NCBI RefSeq assembly: GCF_009901955.1 | Contig: NZ_WUTS01000001.1 | Coordinates: 2,225,430 to 2,289,429 of the forward strand | Length of the DNA: 64,000 bases | Direction: 5' to 3' | Source: Halomonas icarae | GTDB lineage: Bacteria; Pseudomonadota; Gammaproteobacteria; Pseudomonadales; Halomonadaceae | Part shown: one piece after another, positions 1 to 9,300 of the stretch | Layout of the letters: each line of letters starts with the position of its first letter | Numbering within the stretch: the first letter of the stretch is position 1 | The notes under the pieces: generated by a model | Database searches by the model: none | Seen by the model: the letters and a program-made list of their open reading frames with translations, nothing else | What the model was told of the DNA's origin: nothing | Program-made: the position numbers and the translations under genes

Positions 1-1
1 G

Positions 2-1105
2 TGGCAGCTGCGCGTGGCCATGGGCGAGACGCTGCCGCTGGCCCAGGACGAGCTGACGATCAGCGGCCATAGCTTCGAGGCACGCCTCTATGCCGAGGAC
101 CCGGAGCAGGACTTCCTGCCTGCCACCGGCACCCTGACCCGCTTCGCCCTGGACCTCGAGGGCGCGGGACTGGATCCCGACAAGGTGCGCCTGGACAGCG
201 GCGTGGAGAGCGGCGATGCCGTCTCCATGCACTACGACCCCATGCTCGCCAAGCTGATCGTGCACGGCGGCGACCGCGACCAGGCACTCGCCACCCTCAA
301 CCGCGCGCTGGCCGCACTGGACGTGCAAGGGGTGGTGACCAACCGCGCCTTCCTGCAGCGCCTGGCCACCCACCCGGCCTTCAAGGGCTGCGATCTCGAT
401 ACACGCTTTATCGAGAAGCACGAGGAGAGCCTGTTCGCGCCACGTGAGATCACCACCGAAGCCTACGCCTCGGCGGCCCTGATCGGCCTCAAGCAGCTCT
501 CCCGGGAGTGCGAGAGCGACTCCCCCTGGGATCGTCATGACGGCTTCCGCCTTAACGCACCCAACACCATCCGCATCGCCCTGTGCGCCACCGGCCACGA
601 CCTCAGCCGCGCCCAGGCACCGGATGCCGAGGAGGTAGTGGTGGTCGAGGGCCGTCGCGAGGCCGCCTCCGGCCCCTGGCAGCTGGTGATCGGCGAGCGC
701 ACGCTGACCGCACGCATCCAGCACCTCGAAGGCGACGCCGTGGCGGTCACCCTGGATGGGCACCGTCGCCGCCTGCAGGCCCGCCTGGCCGACAACGGCG
801 TGGTGGTGATGGCCGATGCCAGCGGCGAGACCCGCCTGTTCTGGCGTCGCATCGATGCCATCGACCACGGCCATCACGAGACGGAATCCACCCTCACCGC
901 CCCGATGCACGGCACCGTGGTGGCGCTGCTGGTGGAGCCGGGCCAGAAGGTCGAGAAAGGCATGCCGCTGATGGTGATGGAAGCCATGAAGATGGAGCAC
1001 ACCATGACCGCCCCCGCCGATGGTCATGTGGAGAGCTTCCACTTCGCCGCCGGCGATACCGTCGGCCAGGGCGACGTGCTGCTCGAGTTCGCACCGGAGG
1101 AGTAA
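2..1105 (+). CDS. liuD: 3-methylcrotonyl-CoA carboxylase, biotin-containing alpha subunit (5'-truncated by window edge)
   Basis: This is the C-terminal 367 residues of a biotin-dependent acyl-CoA carboxylase alpha subunit; the frame is open through the left edge, so the gene starts outside the window. The end of the biotin carboxylase domain is readable (RLYAEDPEQDFLPATG), then a linker region and a C-terminal biotinyl (BCCP) domain with the motif EAMKMEH, whose biotinylated lysine is codon 989-991. It stops 3 bases before an HMG-CoA lyase gene, which marks it as the methylcrotonyl-CoA carboxylase of leucine breakdown rather than a propionyl- or acetyl-CoA carboxylase. The enzyme carboxylates 3-methylcrotonyl-CoA in the cytoplasm with a beta subunit presumably encoded to the left. 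Confidence 0.93.
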   Translation, partial: WQLRVAMGETLPLAQDELTISGHSFEARLYAEDPEQDFLPATGTLTRFALDLEGAGLDPDKVRLDSGVESGDAVSMHYDPMLAKLIVHGGDRDQALATLNRALAALDVQGVVTNRAFLQRLATHPAFKGCDLDTRFIEKHEESLFAPREITTEAYASAALIGLKQLSRECESDSPWDRHDGFRLNAPNTIRIALCATGHDLSRAQAPDAEEVVVVEGRREAASGPWQLVIGERTLTARIQHLEGDAVAVTLDGHRRRLQARLADNGVVVMADASGETRLFWRRIDAIDHGHHETESTLTAPMHGTVVALLVEPGQKVEKGMPLMVMEAMKMEHTMTAPADGHVESFHFAAGDTVGQGDVLLEFAPEE

Positions 1106-1108
1106 CCC

Positions 1109-2008
1109 ATGGCATTTCCCAAGCAGGTACGCCTGGTCGAGGTCGGCCCCCGCGATGGACTGCAGAACGAGTCGACGCCGATCGCGACCCGCACCAAGCT
1201 CGAATTGATCGACCGCCTCGGCGCGGCTGGCATCCGCTATATCGAGGCGGCCAGCTTCGTCTCCCCCAAGTGGGTGCCACAGATGGCCGATCATCATGAG
1301 GTGATGACCGGCCTCACTCGACGCGATGGCGTCACCTACGCGGCGCTCACCCCCAATCTCAAGGGGCTGGAAGCGGCACTCGAGTGCGGCGTCGAGGAAG
1401 TGGCCGTATTCGGCGCCGCCTCCGAGGCCTTCTCCCGGAAGAACATCAACTGCTCGGTGGCAGAGTCTTTGGCCCGCTTCGAGCCGGTGCTCGAGCGCGC
1501 ACGAGAAGCCGGGGTGCGGGTACGCGGCTACGTCTCCTGCGTGCTGGGCTGCCCCTACGAGGGCGAGATCGCCCCCGCCAAGGTGGCCGAAGTGAGCAAG
1601 GCACTGCATGACATGGGCTGCTACGAGGTCTCGCTTGGCGACACCATCGGCACCGGCACCCCGCTCACTGCCAAGCGCATGCTCGAGGCGGTCAGCCGTG
1701 ACGTGCCCATGGAGAAGCTCGCCGCCCACTTCCACGACACCTATGGTCAGGCGATCGCCAATCTCTACGCCGTGCTGGAGGAAGGCATCGCGGTAGTGGA
1801 CAGCTCCGTCGCCGGCCTCGGCGGCTGCCCCTACGCCAAAGGAGCATCGGGCAATGTGGCAAGCGAGGACGTGGTCTACCTGCTCAATGGCCTCGGCATC
1901 GAGACCGGCATCGACCTCGACGCCCTGGCCGACACCGGCACCTGGATCACCCATGCCATCGGTCGCCCCAATCGCTCCAAGGTAGGCGTGGCGCTGGCCG
2001 CCAGGTAA
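1109..2008 (+). CDS. mvaB: hydroxymethylglutaryl-CoA lyase
   Basis: A 299-residue TIM-barrel lyase of the HMGL family that splits 3-hydroxy-3-methylglutaryl-CoA into acetoacetate and acetyl-CoA, the last step of leucine catabolism. Family signatures are visible in order: [10 protein letters not shown] near the N-terminus, [22 protein letters not shown], the metal-binding HFHDTYGQA, and [19 protein letters not shown] with the active-site cysteine loop. Length is normal for the bacterial enzyme. It follows the carboxylase alpha gene by 3 bases in the same operon and is the last gene before a hairpin terminator. The name liuE is used for the same gene in Pseudomonas. Confidence 0.95.
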   Translation: MAFPKQVRLVEVGPRDGLQNESTPIATRTKLELIDRLGAAGIRYIEAASFVSPKWVPQMADHHEVMTGLTRRDGVTYAALTPNLKGLEAALECGVEEVAVFGAASEAFSRKNINCSVAESLARFEPVLERAREAGVRVRGYVSCVLGCPYEGEIAPAKVAEVSKALHDMGCYEVSLGDTIGTGTPLTAKRMLEAVSRDVPMEKLAAHFHDTYGQAIANLYAVLEEGIAVVDSSVAGLGGCPYAKGASGNVASEDVVYLLNGLGIETGIDLDALADTGTWITHAIGRPNRSKVGVALAAR

Positions 2009-2031
2009 CTGCCGCACCAGAACGAGAAATT

Positions 2032-2064
2032 CCCTGAGCCGGGACACCGGTTCAGGGGCTTTTC
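2032..2064 (+). terminator. Rho-independent terminator after the liu operon
   Basis: An 11-bp stem, CCCTGAGCCGG at 2032-2042 pairing with CCGGTTCAGGG at 2047-2057 (one G-T wobble), closes on a GACA loop and is followed by GCTTTTCG. It sits 24 bases after the HMG-CoA lyase stop codon and before a gene on the opposite strand. Confidence 0.8.
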
Positions 2065-2090
2065 GTGAACATCCTGGTGAGTTTATACGG

Positions 2091-2597
2091 CTAGCGACGA
2101 TACTCGTAGAGGTTGTTCCGTGCCCCGTAGAGGTCTACGGTCCCCCGGGCACGAAAGCCCAGCGCGCGCAGCAGGCGGTTGGAACGCGCGTTGTCCGGCA
2201 GCGTCACCGCAAGCACCGACTCAAGCGCGTGCGCTCGCATGCCCTGCTCGAGCACCGCGGTCGCGGCTTCGAAGGCGTAGCCCTGACCGCAGAACTCGGG
2301 CAGGAACGCATAGCCGAGATCGGGCCCCTCCAGCTCGTCCCGCTTCACCAGGCCACACATGCCGATCGGCGTGCCCTCGCCTTTCAGCTGCACCAGGTTC
2401 AGGCCGAAGCCATGGGCGCAGTAACTCGCCACCGGGCCGCTATCGAGATAGCGAACGGCCTCCTCTCGGGTGCGAACCTGCTTGTCGGCGATATGGCGAA
2501 TGAACGAGGGCTCATTCAGCAGCCGCACGATAAAGTCGGCATCCTCGTGGGCGAAATGTCGAATGGTCAGTCGCTCGGTATCGGATACTGTCGGCAT
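2091..2597 (-). CDS. GNAT family N-acetyltransferase (RimJ/RimL-like)
   Basis: A 168-residue acetyltransferase of the GNAT fold in the RimJ/RimL-type branch. The N-terminus DTERLTIRHFAHEDADFIVRLLNEPSF is the usual opening of this branch. The central GMCGLVKRDELEGPDLGYAFLPEFCGQGYAFEAATAVL carries the LGYAFLPEFxGQGYA segment that forms the acetyl-CoA binding strand and loop. The C-terminal part ends with NxxSNRLLRALGFRARGTVDLYG, also typical. The acceptor substrate cannot be told from sequence. It converges on the liu operon and overlaps the tail of a decayed DUF3140 gene upstream on the same strand. Confidence 0.85.
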   Translation of the reverse strand: MPTVSDTERLTIRHFAHEDADFIVRLLNEPSFIRHIADKQVRTREEAVRYLDSGPVASYCAHGFGLNLVQLKGEGTPIGMCGLVKRDELEGPDLGYAFLPEFCGQGYAFEAATAVLEQGMRAHALESVLAVTLPDNARSNRLLRALGFRARGTVDLYGARNNLYEYRR

Positions 2598-2853
2598 GTC
2601 AATCTCTGGTTGAACGGTTGATGTGATCTTGCCCAGTAACAGTGGCCACCTGGTCGCGTCAGATCTCCCTTGTTGGTCTTTTTGATCTTCAAAATCTTTC
2701 GTCCTGACGCATGCCCCGTTGATTCACCACCGCTCGAATCACCCACGCCCTTGCTCTCGTCAGTCTCGAGCCAATCCCCTAGCTCAGCCGGTGACATGTT
2801 ACAAGGTCTTTCCACTCTTCCCATACTCCCTCTCTAGACTTTCTAGGCGACAT
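2567..2853 (-). pseudogene. Frameshifted, truncated DUF3140 family gene
   Basis: Reading from an ATG at 2853 (AAAGGGGG ribosome binding site 9 bases ahead) gives MSPRKSREGVWEEWKDLV up to about 2800. The match then jumps frame at 2798-2802 and continues from 2800 as NMSPAELGDWLETDESKG and on through ESTGHASGRKI to GDLT at 2657. Joined, this is the start of the DUF3140 family (VNMTPxELxxWLxTdESxxVG...ESxGHxSGRxI), as I recall that family. One extra base would restore the frame. After 2657 the expected second half (a histidine-rich segment of about 45 residues) is absent and unrelated sequence runs to a stop at 2567. The gene therefore carries both a 1-base deletion and a lost 3' half. Function of the family is unknown to me. 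Confidence 0.7.
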
Positions 2854-2988
2854 TGCAATCTACCCCCTTTGCCTTCACCAGATGTCATTTCCAATAAATC
2901 TAGCCAATTTAAACCATGCCCCTATATATAAAATCAAATGCATATAGGGCGATGACGGAGTCTTCAATGACGCCTTATTACATTCAAA

Positions 2989-3501
2989 TTACACCCTAAT
3001 GAGAATTATCAAGAATCCCAAGACACCAATAATTATGGCCAGCAGCACACTAGAATAAGAGTATTGATAAAAAACATGAACCCTATCCCTCTCGACCTTT
3101 ATAGCAGTATCTATGGTAAGCAATTTCTCCTTGGGGATCATTTCCTGGTCCTTCAGGATAATCTCTCTCTCAAAACTCAATAGCTGTAAACGGCAATTAT
3201 ACACGAATATGGAACAGTTAAGAATATTGCCAGCTGCTACCATTAGGAGCACCATGGCAATTATCAGCAACGCCTTTTCCAACCACCATAGACTTCCCAC
3301 CAGATCGAAATTCAGGCCTACCGAGATAATCAGGGTAACGACGCCACCTATCGCCGCACTTAGGTATTTGTTGTAGTAGCCTTCCCTCAACTCAAGGCTT
3401 TCCTTCCAGGCCTTGATATAATGCATTACCTCTTCTCTCGTCAACTCATCCTTTTCACTTGATTCGGAGAATATCCCTTTATCATCATTATGATTCGACA
3501 T
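2989..3501 (-). CDS. Hypothetical membrane protein with three predicted transmembrane segments
   Basis: A 170-residue protein not recognised as any named family. The start at 3501 is chosen because AAGGGG lies 6 bases ahead; an in-frame start 9 codons upstream lacks such a site. The first 40 residues are charged and probably cytoplasmic (MSNHNDDKGIFSESSEKDEL). Hydrophobic stretches follow at about residues 38-58 and 66-90, and a last one at about 148-168, with a charged stretch between the second and third (FEREIILKDQEMIPKEK). Base composition is clearly A+T-richer than in the surrounding metabolic genes, as is the 135 bases before 2989, which suggests horizontal acquisition. No partner gene is apparent. 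Confidence 0.6.
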   Translation of the reverse strand: MSNHNDDKGIFSESSEKDELTREEVMHYIKAWKESLELREGYYNKYLSAAIGGVVTLIISVGLNFDLVGSLWWLEKALLIIAMVLLMVAAGNILNCSIFVYNCRLQLLSFEREIILKDQEMIPKEKLLTIDTAIKVERDRVHVFYQYSYSSVLLAIIIGVLGFLIILIRV

Positions 3502-3580
3502 GACGCACCCCTTTTCTTCAGGCCACATTCATCTCTTGCAGACTGTCGTTCCAGTATCGAGGCTGGGTAGCTCGCCGTCG

Positions 3581-4054
3581 CTATAGCGCCTGGGACACGG
3601 CACGCCGGTAGGAGTCGCCTCGGTCATCGATGATATCGGTGATGACCCAGCCACCGCCCTGCTGGCCTAACCGGTAGGTCACGGTAGTCGGCTGGCCAAA
3701 GCTCTGGAACCTTGCCACACATCGAACTTCTTGCGCCGAGTCACAGGTAATATCCAGGGTGCGCGTGATCTCGCCGAGGTCGTAGTCGTTACCCGGAATC
3801 GCGGGCATGCCGATCGCCATGATCAGGTCTCGATCGCAGGCAGTCGCCATATCCCTCGCGAACGCAGCGTCGAACACCCTGGCCATCTCACGCTCGCTGC
3901 ACCATAGGGTGCCGAACTGTTCGTAGAGTTGTCGGACCGTACGCGTCTGTGCCATATCGCCGCTGTCGGCCCAAGTTGACAACGACAGCGCCAGAGTCAG
4001 ACAGAGCGGCGCCAGCAAGTGATTGGAGTGGGATAACACGGCGGAGCTTGTCAT
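3581..4054 (-). CDS. Hypothetical exported protein
   Basis: A 157-residue protein of unrecognised family. The start at 4054 is preferred because GGGAGG precedes it by four bases and because it puts a plausible signal peptide at the very N-terminus (hydrophobic LLAPLCLTLALSLSTWA, likely cut near WADSGD); the open frame extends 37 codons further without a better site. The mature part has conserved-looking cysteines (LWCSERE, ATACDRD, ITCDSAQEVRC) that could form disulfides in the periplasm, and ends with a strand-rich TVTYRLGQQGGGWVITDI segment like small periplasmic proteins that adopt NTF2-like or lipocalin-like folds. Function is unknown. Confidence 0.6.
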   Translation of the reverse strand: MTSSAVLSHSNHLLAPLCLTLALSLSTWADSGDMAQTRTVRQLYEQFGTLWCSEREMARVFDAAFARDMATACDRDLIMAIGMPAIPGNDYDLGEITRTLDITCDSAQEVRCVARFQSFGQPTTVTYRLGQQGGGWVITDIIDDRGDSYRRAVSQAL

Positions 4055-4513
4055 CTTGCCTCCCATGTTGGCGGAGCACCATCTAACCAAGGCTTCAGCC
4101 ATGCGGTGTAACCCAGCCATTAGTGAACAAAGGGGCGAATCGTGAATGATAACCAGTCGACGCACGAGGTATCGCCATGATCATGATGACAGCGTAAGCA
4201 AGGGTAACCGAGCTCGCCAGGCCGGGATAGGTTGGAGGCAACCTCAGCCATGGGCCAGAAGACTGGCCACCGCCTGTTCGGCGTGTATCGCGGTGATATC
4301 GAAGAGCGGCACCTCAGTGTCGCCGGCCTGGATCAGCAGCCCGATCTAGGCGAAATCCACGCGGTAGAGCACCAGCCGTGCTTGAGTGACTTGCTTGCCT
4401 CAACTGAGATAGGCGTAGCAGGCGTTATCGCGCCAGCAAGGTAAATACCAGCAATCGCGCACCATTGTGCATCACGCCCACATCGCTAGCCGTTGTGATC
4501 ACCCCCGCCTGAC
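4055..4513. other. Gene-poor stretch with possible decayed coding sequence
   Basis: No intact gene is supported here. On the minus strand one frame between about 4480 and 4244 reads in codon-like fashion but is broken by stops: a piece VITTASDVGVMHNGARLLVF near 4500-4440, which resembles the end of a class A beta-lactamase-like domain, and in another frame a piece GLLIQAGDTEVPLFDITAIH ending in a stop at 4244-4246. Short plus-strand open frames over the same bases have no ribosome binding site or recognisable content. I read this as degenerate remnants of former genes, with low certainty about which. Confidence 0.3.
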
Positions 4514-5197
4514 TTAGAACCGAGGATTGATCGTCAACGAGAGCATGGCCGAGAGCTGGCACAGTGGCCTTCCGGATGCCTGCTGCAGCTCATTGAAGGC
4601 CTCCTGAACCTGCTGCAGCTCGCGCTGACTCGTCGGCGGCTGGTCAACCACCCCGGCAGCCACCAGGCGGGCCACCACATCCCCGGTCAGCAGAAAGGTA
4701 TCCTTGCCGATCAGGCGCAGGAAGCCGGCGGCCGAGCGTCCCCCCAGGCGAGCGCCACGCCTGGCCAGCAGGCGCCACAAGCCGATGATGTCGGCACTCG
4801 GCCAGTCGGCGATAAACTCGCCGAAGCTTGTGCCCTGCTCCTGGCGAATATCCAGGATGAATTGCGCATTCCTGGGGATAGTCTGCAGCTTGGTGCGGTG
4901 ACGGATGATGCGATCGTTGTTCATGTAGCCATCGATCTGCTCGGGGGTAAGCAGCACCATCACCTCGGGATCGAAGCCCCAGAAAGCTTCCTCGAAGGCG
5001 GGCCACTTGGCGTCGACCACCGAGTGTTTCATGCCGGCCCGAAACACCCGCAGGCTCATGGCGGAGAGATAACGATCATCGCCCAACTGCTTCAGTTTAT
5101 CCGACGCAAGCGGCCTGGGTAGAAAGGCCTCCATGGCATCGTCAGAGTCGAAGCGGTTACGAACCGTATCGTGGAGCCATCGGTAATCCAGTGCCAT
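4514..5197 (-). CDS. tag: DNA-3-methyladenine glycosylase I family protein
   Basis: A 227-residue helix-rich protein matching the methyladenine glycosylase I family, which removes 3-methyladenine from alkylated DNA as the first step of base excision repair. The family block FRAGMKHSVVDAKWPAFEEAFWGFDP is present, followed by the NNDRIIRHRTKLQTIPRNAQFILD block and the late GKDTFLLTGDVVARLVAAGVVDQPPTSQRELQQVQ block. Compared with E. coli Tag it belongs to the longer, more distant bacterial branch that lacks the zinc-binding Cys/His set of E. coli Tag, so activity on 3-methyladenine is inferred. It stands alone between hypothetical genes. Confidence 0.78.
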   Translation of the reverse strand: MALDYRWLHDTVRNRFDSDDAMEAFLPRPLASDKLKQLGDDRYLSAMSLRVFRAGMKHSVVDAKWPAFEEAFWGFDPEVMVLLTPEQIDGYMNNDRIIRHRTKLQTIPRNAQFILDIRQEQGTSFGEFIADWPSADIIGLWRLLARRGARLGGRSAAGFLRLIGKDTFLLTGDVVARLVAAGVVDQPPTSQRELQQVQEAFNELQQASGRPLCQLSAMLSLTINPRF

Positions 5198-5256
5198 AAC
5201 GGCCTCGTTAGGTTTTTGCCATCCCTGTTCTACACACCCACTCGGTCAACGCACGA

Positions 5257-5622
5257 TCAGCGCACCGTGCAGCGCTCGATGATCTTGCCCGAACTGCCCT
5301 CCGCTTCATGCTGTAGCAGCATCCCCTCGGCGCCGGACCCGGCGCCCTTGGTCCACCACTCGAGCCCGCCGCCCACATAGCGTGCGCCGCTGGCGGAAGC
5401 CGCGATCTGCATATCGTAACGCTTCCCCTGATACTCGACCGTCGCACTCTCGGTATCGGGATAGGCGGCAGCGATACTTGCACCGCTGTCGCACTGGTAC
5501 TGATGCATGCCAGCCCCAGAGGAGGCCTGCTGCTTCTGTGTCTCCCCGCTTTCCTGTGGAGACGTGGCACAGCCTGCAACAAGCAGAAGGGAAGCAATCG
5601 CAACGAGAGTCAGGGTTTTCAT
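5257..5622 (-). CDS. mliC: MliC family lipoprotein, inhibitor of C-type lysozyme
   Basis: A 121-residue lipoprotein. The signal peptide ends in the lipobox LLVAGC, so the mature protein is lipid-anchored at the cysteine. The C-terminal domain has the MliC pattern: YQCDSG opening strand, then QGKRYDMQIAASASGARY and the GLEWWTKGAGSGAEGMLL segment that corresponds to the conserved WWxKGxxAxL loop contacting the lysozyme active site, with a second cysteine in IERCTVR. MliC proteins protect the cell wall against C-type lysozyme. The linker between lipobox and domain is short and Ser/Gln-rich. Single gene with its own start on the minus strand. Confidence 0.85.
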   Translation of the reverse strand: MKTLTLVAIASLLLVAGCATSPQESGETQKQQASSGAGMHQYQCDSGASIAAAYPDTESATVEYQGKRYDMQIAASASGARYVGGGLEWWTKGAGSGAEGMLLQHEAEGSSGKIIERCTVR

Positions 5623-5732
5623 GATAGCCGTGGGTTGAGTATGGGTTTCATTCGACTTTTTTCATGCTACCGCGACGCCCTCAACGCAGCAAATCGGAGG
5701 CATGGAGGTTAAATGGGCGGCACGGATGACGC

Positions 5733-5996
5733 CTAACGCCGCTTAACAAGACAACCCACCGACCAATATCCGGGGAAAAAGCAGACGACCAAAACGGCAG
5801 AAAAGGCCAAGCCTGCCAGCGGGTAGGCAAGAGCCTCGGGCACACCAAGCCCCCAGCCAAGGGAAAAGGCCAAACCCTGGAAGGCCTCACCAGGCCACCG
5901 ATAAACGGGTTGATGTGTTCCGTGGGTTAACCACCAGACAACTAGCGCGACTCCCGCCAGGGACGTCAGCACACCGGGAACAATTCGTCGTTTCAT
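5733..5996 (-). CDS. Small hypothetical membrane protein
   Basis: An 87-residue protein with two or three hydrophobic segments (about residues 8-24, 38-56 and 60-78) joined by short loops and ending in the positive tail CLVKRR. No family was recognised. The ribosome binding site is weak (GGCGAGCGAG before the ATG at 5996). It lies between the MliC gene and the A+T-rich leader of the large protease gene, on the opposite strand to the latter. It could be spurious, but hydrophobic organisation and codon use look real. Confidence 0.45.
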   Translation of the reverse strand: MKRRIVPGVLTSLAGVALVVWWLTHGTHQPVYRWPGEAFQGLAFSLGWGLGVPEALAYPLAGLAFSAVLVVCFFPGYWSVGCLVKRR

Positions 5997-6329
5997 CTCG
6001 CTCGCCTATCGTGAATTCAAAATCGGCCACAAGGCCGAGCGGGGTCAAGTTCCAAGCGCCAACAACTTATCAGATTGGAGCTGGCATTAGCCAGAAATCT
6101 TGTAACGTCATAAATAATATTCATATACACAAGCCCCTACAAACACAACAAGTTAACTCATGCGCCTCCATGCAAAAAAACTAAAGATGACCAATAAGGC
6201 CCATGATTGTTTAGAGTTACTCCAAAATGATTAGCAAATCATCGCACTGCTCACTACGCTTTAACTTTCCACACAAAATAACTCACCCCTTCCTGCGCTA
6301 GATTTCTAATATTGATGGAGGACTCCGTC
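5997..6329 (+). promoter_or_regulatory. A+T-rich leader upstream of the giant protease gene
   Basis: A 333-bp stretch without a supported gene, strikingly A+T-rich in its last 250 bases compared with everything downstream. It must hold the promoter of the 4.6-kb protease gene and of the divergent small membrane gene. A weak candidate is TTAACT at about 6260 followed after some 12-18 bases by AT-rich TAACTC-like sequence, but no convincing sigma-70 pair could be fixed. The ribosome binding site GGAGG at 6317-6321 is clear and decides the ATG at 6330. Confidence 0.4.
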
Positions 6330-9300
6330 ATGACCAAGTCCAGTGGAAATTCAAACGCCGTTCACCAGTCTGGATACCGCGCCATCAAGAAAGGGGGAAA
6401 AGCCGACATTGCGGGGTGGTGCCGGCCAGGGAGCACTCACGGCAATGGTCCTGACGACAGTGGGCCCGCGGGTGATGGTCCAGTTGTCCTGTTTGGCCCC
6501 GATGATCTTTTTGTCGCGGAATTCGGCAGAAAGACGCTCTCGGTCTTCGATTTTGACGCCTTGGGTGACGATAGCGAGGCGCTGATTCAGACAAAGCTCG
6601 ACGCGACAATCGTAAAGGCATATGCCCCGGGCGGCGCCACGACACTGCTGCTGTATGCCATTGATGGGTATGGGAAGGCCTGGTCGATCGATTTCCGACC
6701 AGTTCCCGGCTGCCCCACCGCGACAGGTCTCTCGGCACAACCGCGCATTAAACGGATCGCCGAACGGGCGGAGGGCCCGATCAACGAGATCGTGGTGTTG
6801 AGACGGAAACTGATGCTGCATGTTACAGCACCGGAGAAAGGCAAGGTGCTGATGGAGGTCGACAGGCGTACCGGTCTTGCCAAGACGCTCGGCACGCTTG
6901 AGCTCGATGGCGAGCTGAGCGCACTGGACCCGGCGCGTCACAACATCCTGATGGGCCGCCACAAGGGAGAACTACGATTCATCCTGACCGGGGAAGATAG
7001 CCAGCGGGGCGGTATCGAGATTCATCGCCTGGACGTTGACCGGGTGACGGCGGCGGCCGTGGCCAATGGAACGCATCTGGTAATCGCTCGGAAAGGCGGT
7101 CTCATCAAGACGATGGATATGCGGGCTGCCCTGCCCGCGGTGACGGCTCGACAAGCCGATCCATTGGCGCGGATATGCTACCTGCTCAGGACGTTGCTCA
7201 AGCGCTGCGGTTGCGACTGCAAGTGTGGGTCCGGCACTGGCGAAGACGATGATCGACCGCGCGATCCCAACGACCCCGGCGATGATGAGCCCTGTAACGA
7301 CCGCCACTCGGCCAAGGTCGGTTTCACGGTCCACCGCTTTCATCGGGCTGGGGGCCACCTTGTCGCGCTCAGCGCGTCGGCAACACGGATGGCCGTTCTG
7401 GACCGGCGGCTGAATGTGCAGTTCGAACGCCGCCTCGACCGTCCCGGAGCAGAGATTTCCGAAGGGCAGGGTCACACACAGAACCTGCTGATTCACCTAC
7501 CCCGAACGGCACAAGTCGAAGCATGGCGGGTTGCCGACTATGTGGCGCAACTCAAGCCACGGCTGCCGGAGGATTTCGGCACCCTGGTCCCGGTGCCGGC
7601 CCCCTCGGTTACCTACTGGGGACGCAGGAACCCGCGTGCGGCACTGAACCCGACACTACAGATCTGCATTTTCCCCGTGATCGACGGTGGTCAGACCTAT
7701 GGCGATACCGATATGACCGAACTGGTCGACCAGGTTTCGGCCAAGATCTTCGCGACCGTGGACGACTACTACGATGAAACCAGCTTTGGCGAGATGGCCA
7801 TCAACTTTACCGTCTTCGGGCATGATATCGGCGGCGCGCGCAAGCCGCTGGTGCTTCCCCAGTCCCAAGCCAGCTATTGGTGGGACGGCTTCAGGGCAGG
7901 CGGGTTGCAGGCCGTCATGCCGGCAGACTGGGCGGACCCCGTGATGCTTGACGGGACCGAAGCGTTCGAAATGCGAGCCAACCCACGCGCGGGCGCCGTC
8001 AAGACCTACGATTTACCGTTCGCTGCGATGTGGAGCAGCGCCAATCTCGGCAACTTCCCAGTTTCACTGACCTTTGACGGCACAGAAACACTGGAGCTGG
8101 CGGTGGTGACCCAGACAGGCGACAGCCATGTCCTGACGCTGAACTTTCCAGCCACGACGCTGACGGTAAACCAGGGCGGAGACATCGCCGGCTTCCTCGG
8201 AGATCTCGGCGATCTGCTGACCAATGCGATCCGTGCCGCCGAGGCCACGATCACCGGTGCCCCTGTGCTGATCCAGGATGTCGAATTCCGCAGAATACGC
8301 ACCTCCAGCGCCGATACCGCCTTCGGGCGTGCACAAGGCCGATTCAGGATCACATCGGCCGGTGGCGCCGCCACCCAGAAAGGACAGATATCGGTAACTG
8401 GGCCGGCGATGCCGGCGGCCCCCCTCGCCGCGCTTGGCCTTTCGATGGCGAGCATCCAGGGGGTGATGGATTCCAGCGGTGCCGTCAGCGCATTTTTCCG
8501 TGAATGCCTGCGGGCGGCCCAAGCCGATGCCGGCGAAGGCATCGGTGGTACCATGGCCTATTTCAATACCTCCGTCTCCACGGATTTCGACGCCGTCGCT
8601 CAGGAGATTACTGTCGGGGTAAACCTTACCGCCGATACCGGCGGCCAGCTCGCCACCATCGAGCGACTCTCAAGCTCGGAACTGGCGGGTACGGGCTGGG
8701 ATACGGCCAGCCCAAATCCGGGTAGCGAGAGTGGGCCAAACAACTCCAACGCGCTGCGTCACGCCGTCGATCTGGCCGACGACACCTTTACCGCGGCGCT
8801 CGACCACATCCGGGCGACTACCGCATGGAACCGGAGTACGGTCGAATCGATGTTCGACAACTTCGACGTGATGATGATTGCGCATGTCGGCGCGCCGCAT
8901 GCCGGAATACCGCCTGCCGACCAATGGGCTTGCGACGAGCCGGCCGATTTCGGCAGCAAGCGCATGTACGCTCGGAGCCACTATGCCACTGACCAGAACC
9001 CGCCTGGCGGGGAGGATCCCGTTCAGATGGGCACCGCGAGGATCATCGGTCAGCGATTCAACGCCTTCAACAATCCGCAAATGACCAACCAGGCAGGCGT
9101 GATGGCCCACGAGATCGGGCATGCGATCGGGTTGCCGGATCTCTATTCGGCCAATGGGTATCGCGACGACGTTGACTACGTGGATCCCTGGGCGATGATG
9201 GCGGGAGGCAATACCAACTTCCACCATTTCTGCGGCTGGTCCAAGTGGGCGATGGGCTGGATCGCCGACGACCCCGACCCGAGTGTAAATCGCACGATCT

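Noticed and set aside
2951..6340. GACTCCGTCAT shared between 2951-2965 (minus strand) and 6321-6332
   Set aside because: Only 11 bases; one occurrence is part of the protease ribosome binding site and start codon. Chance is sufficient.
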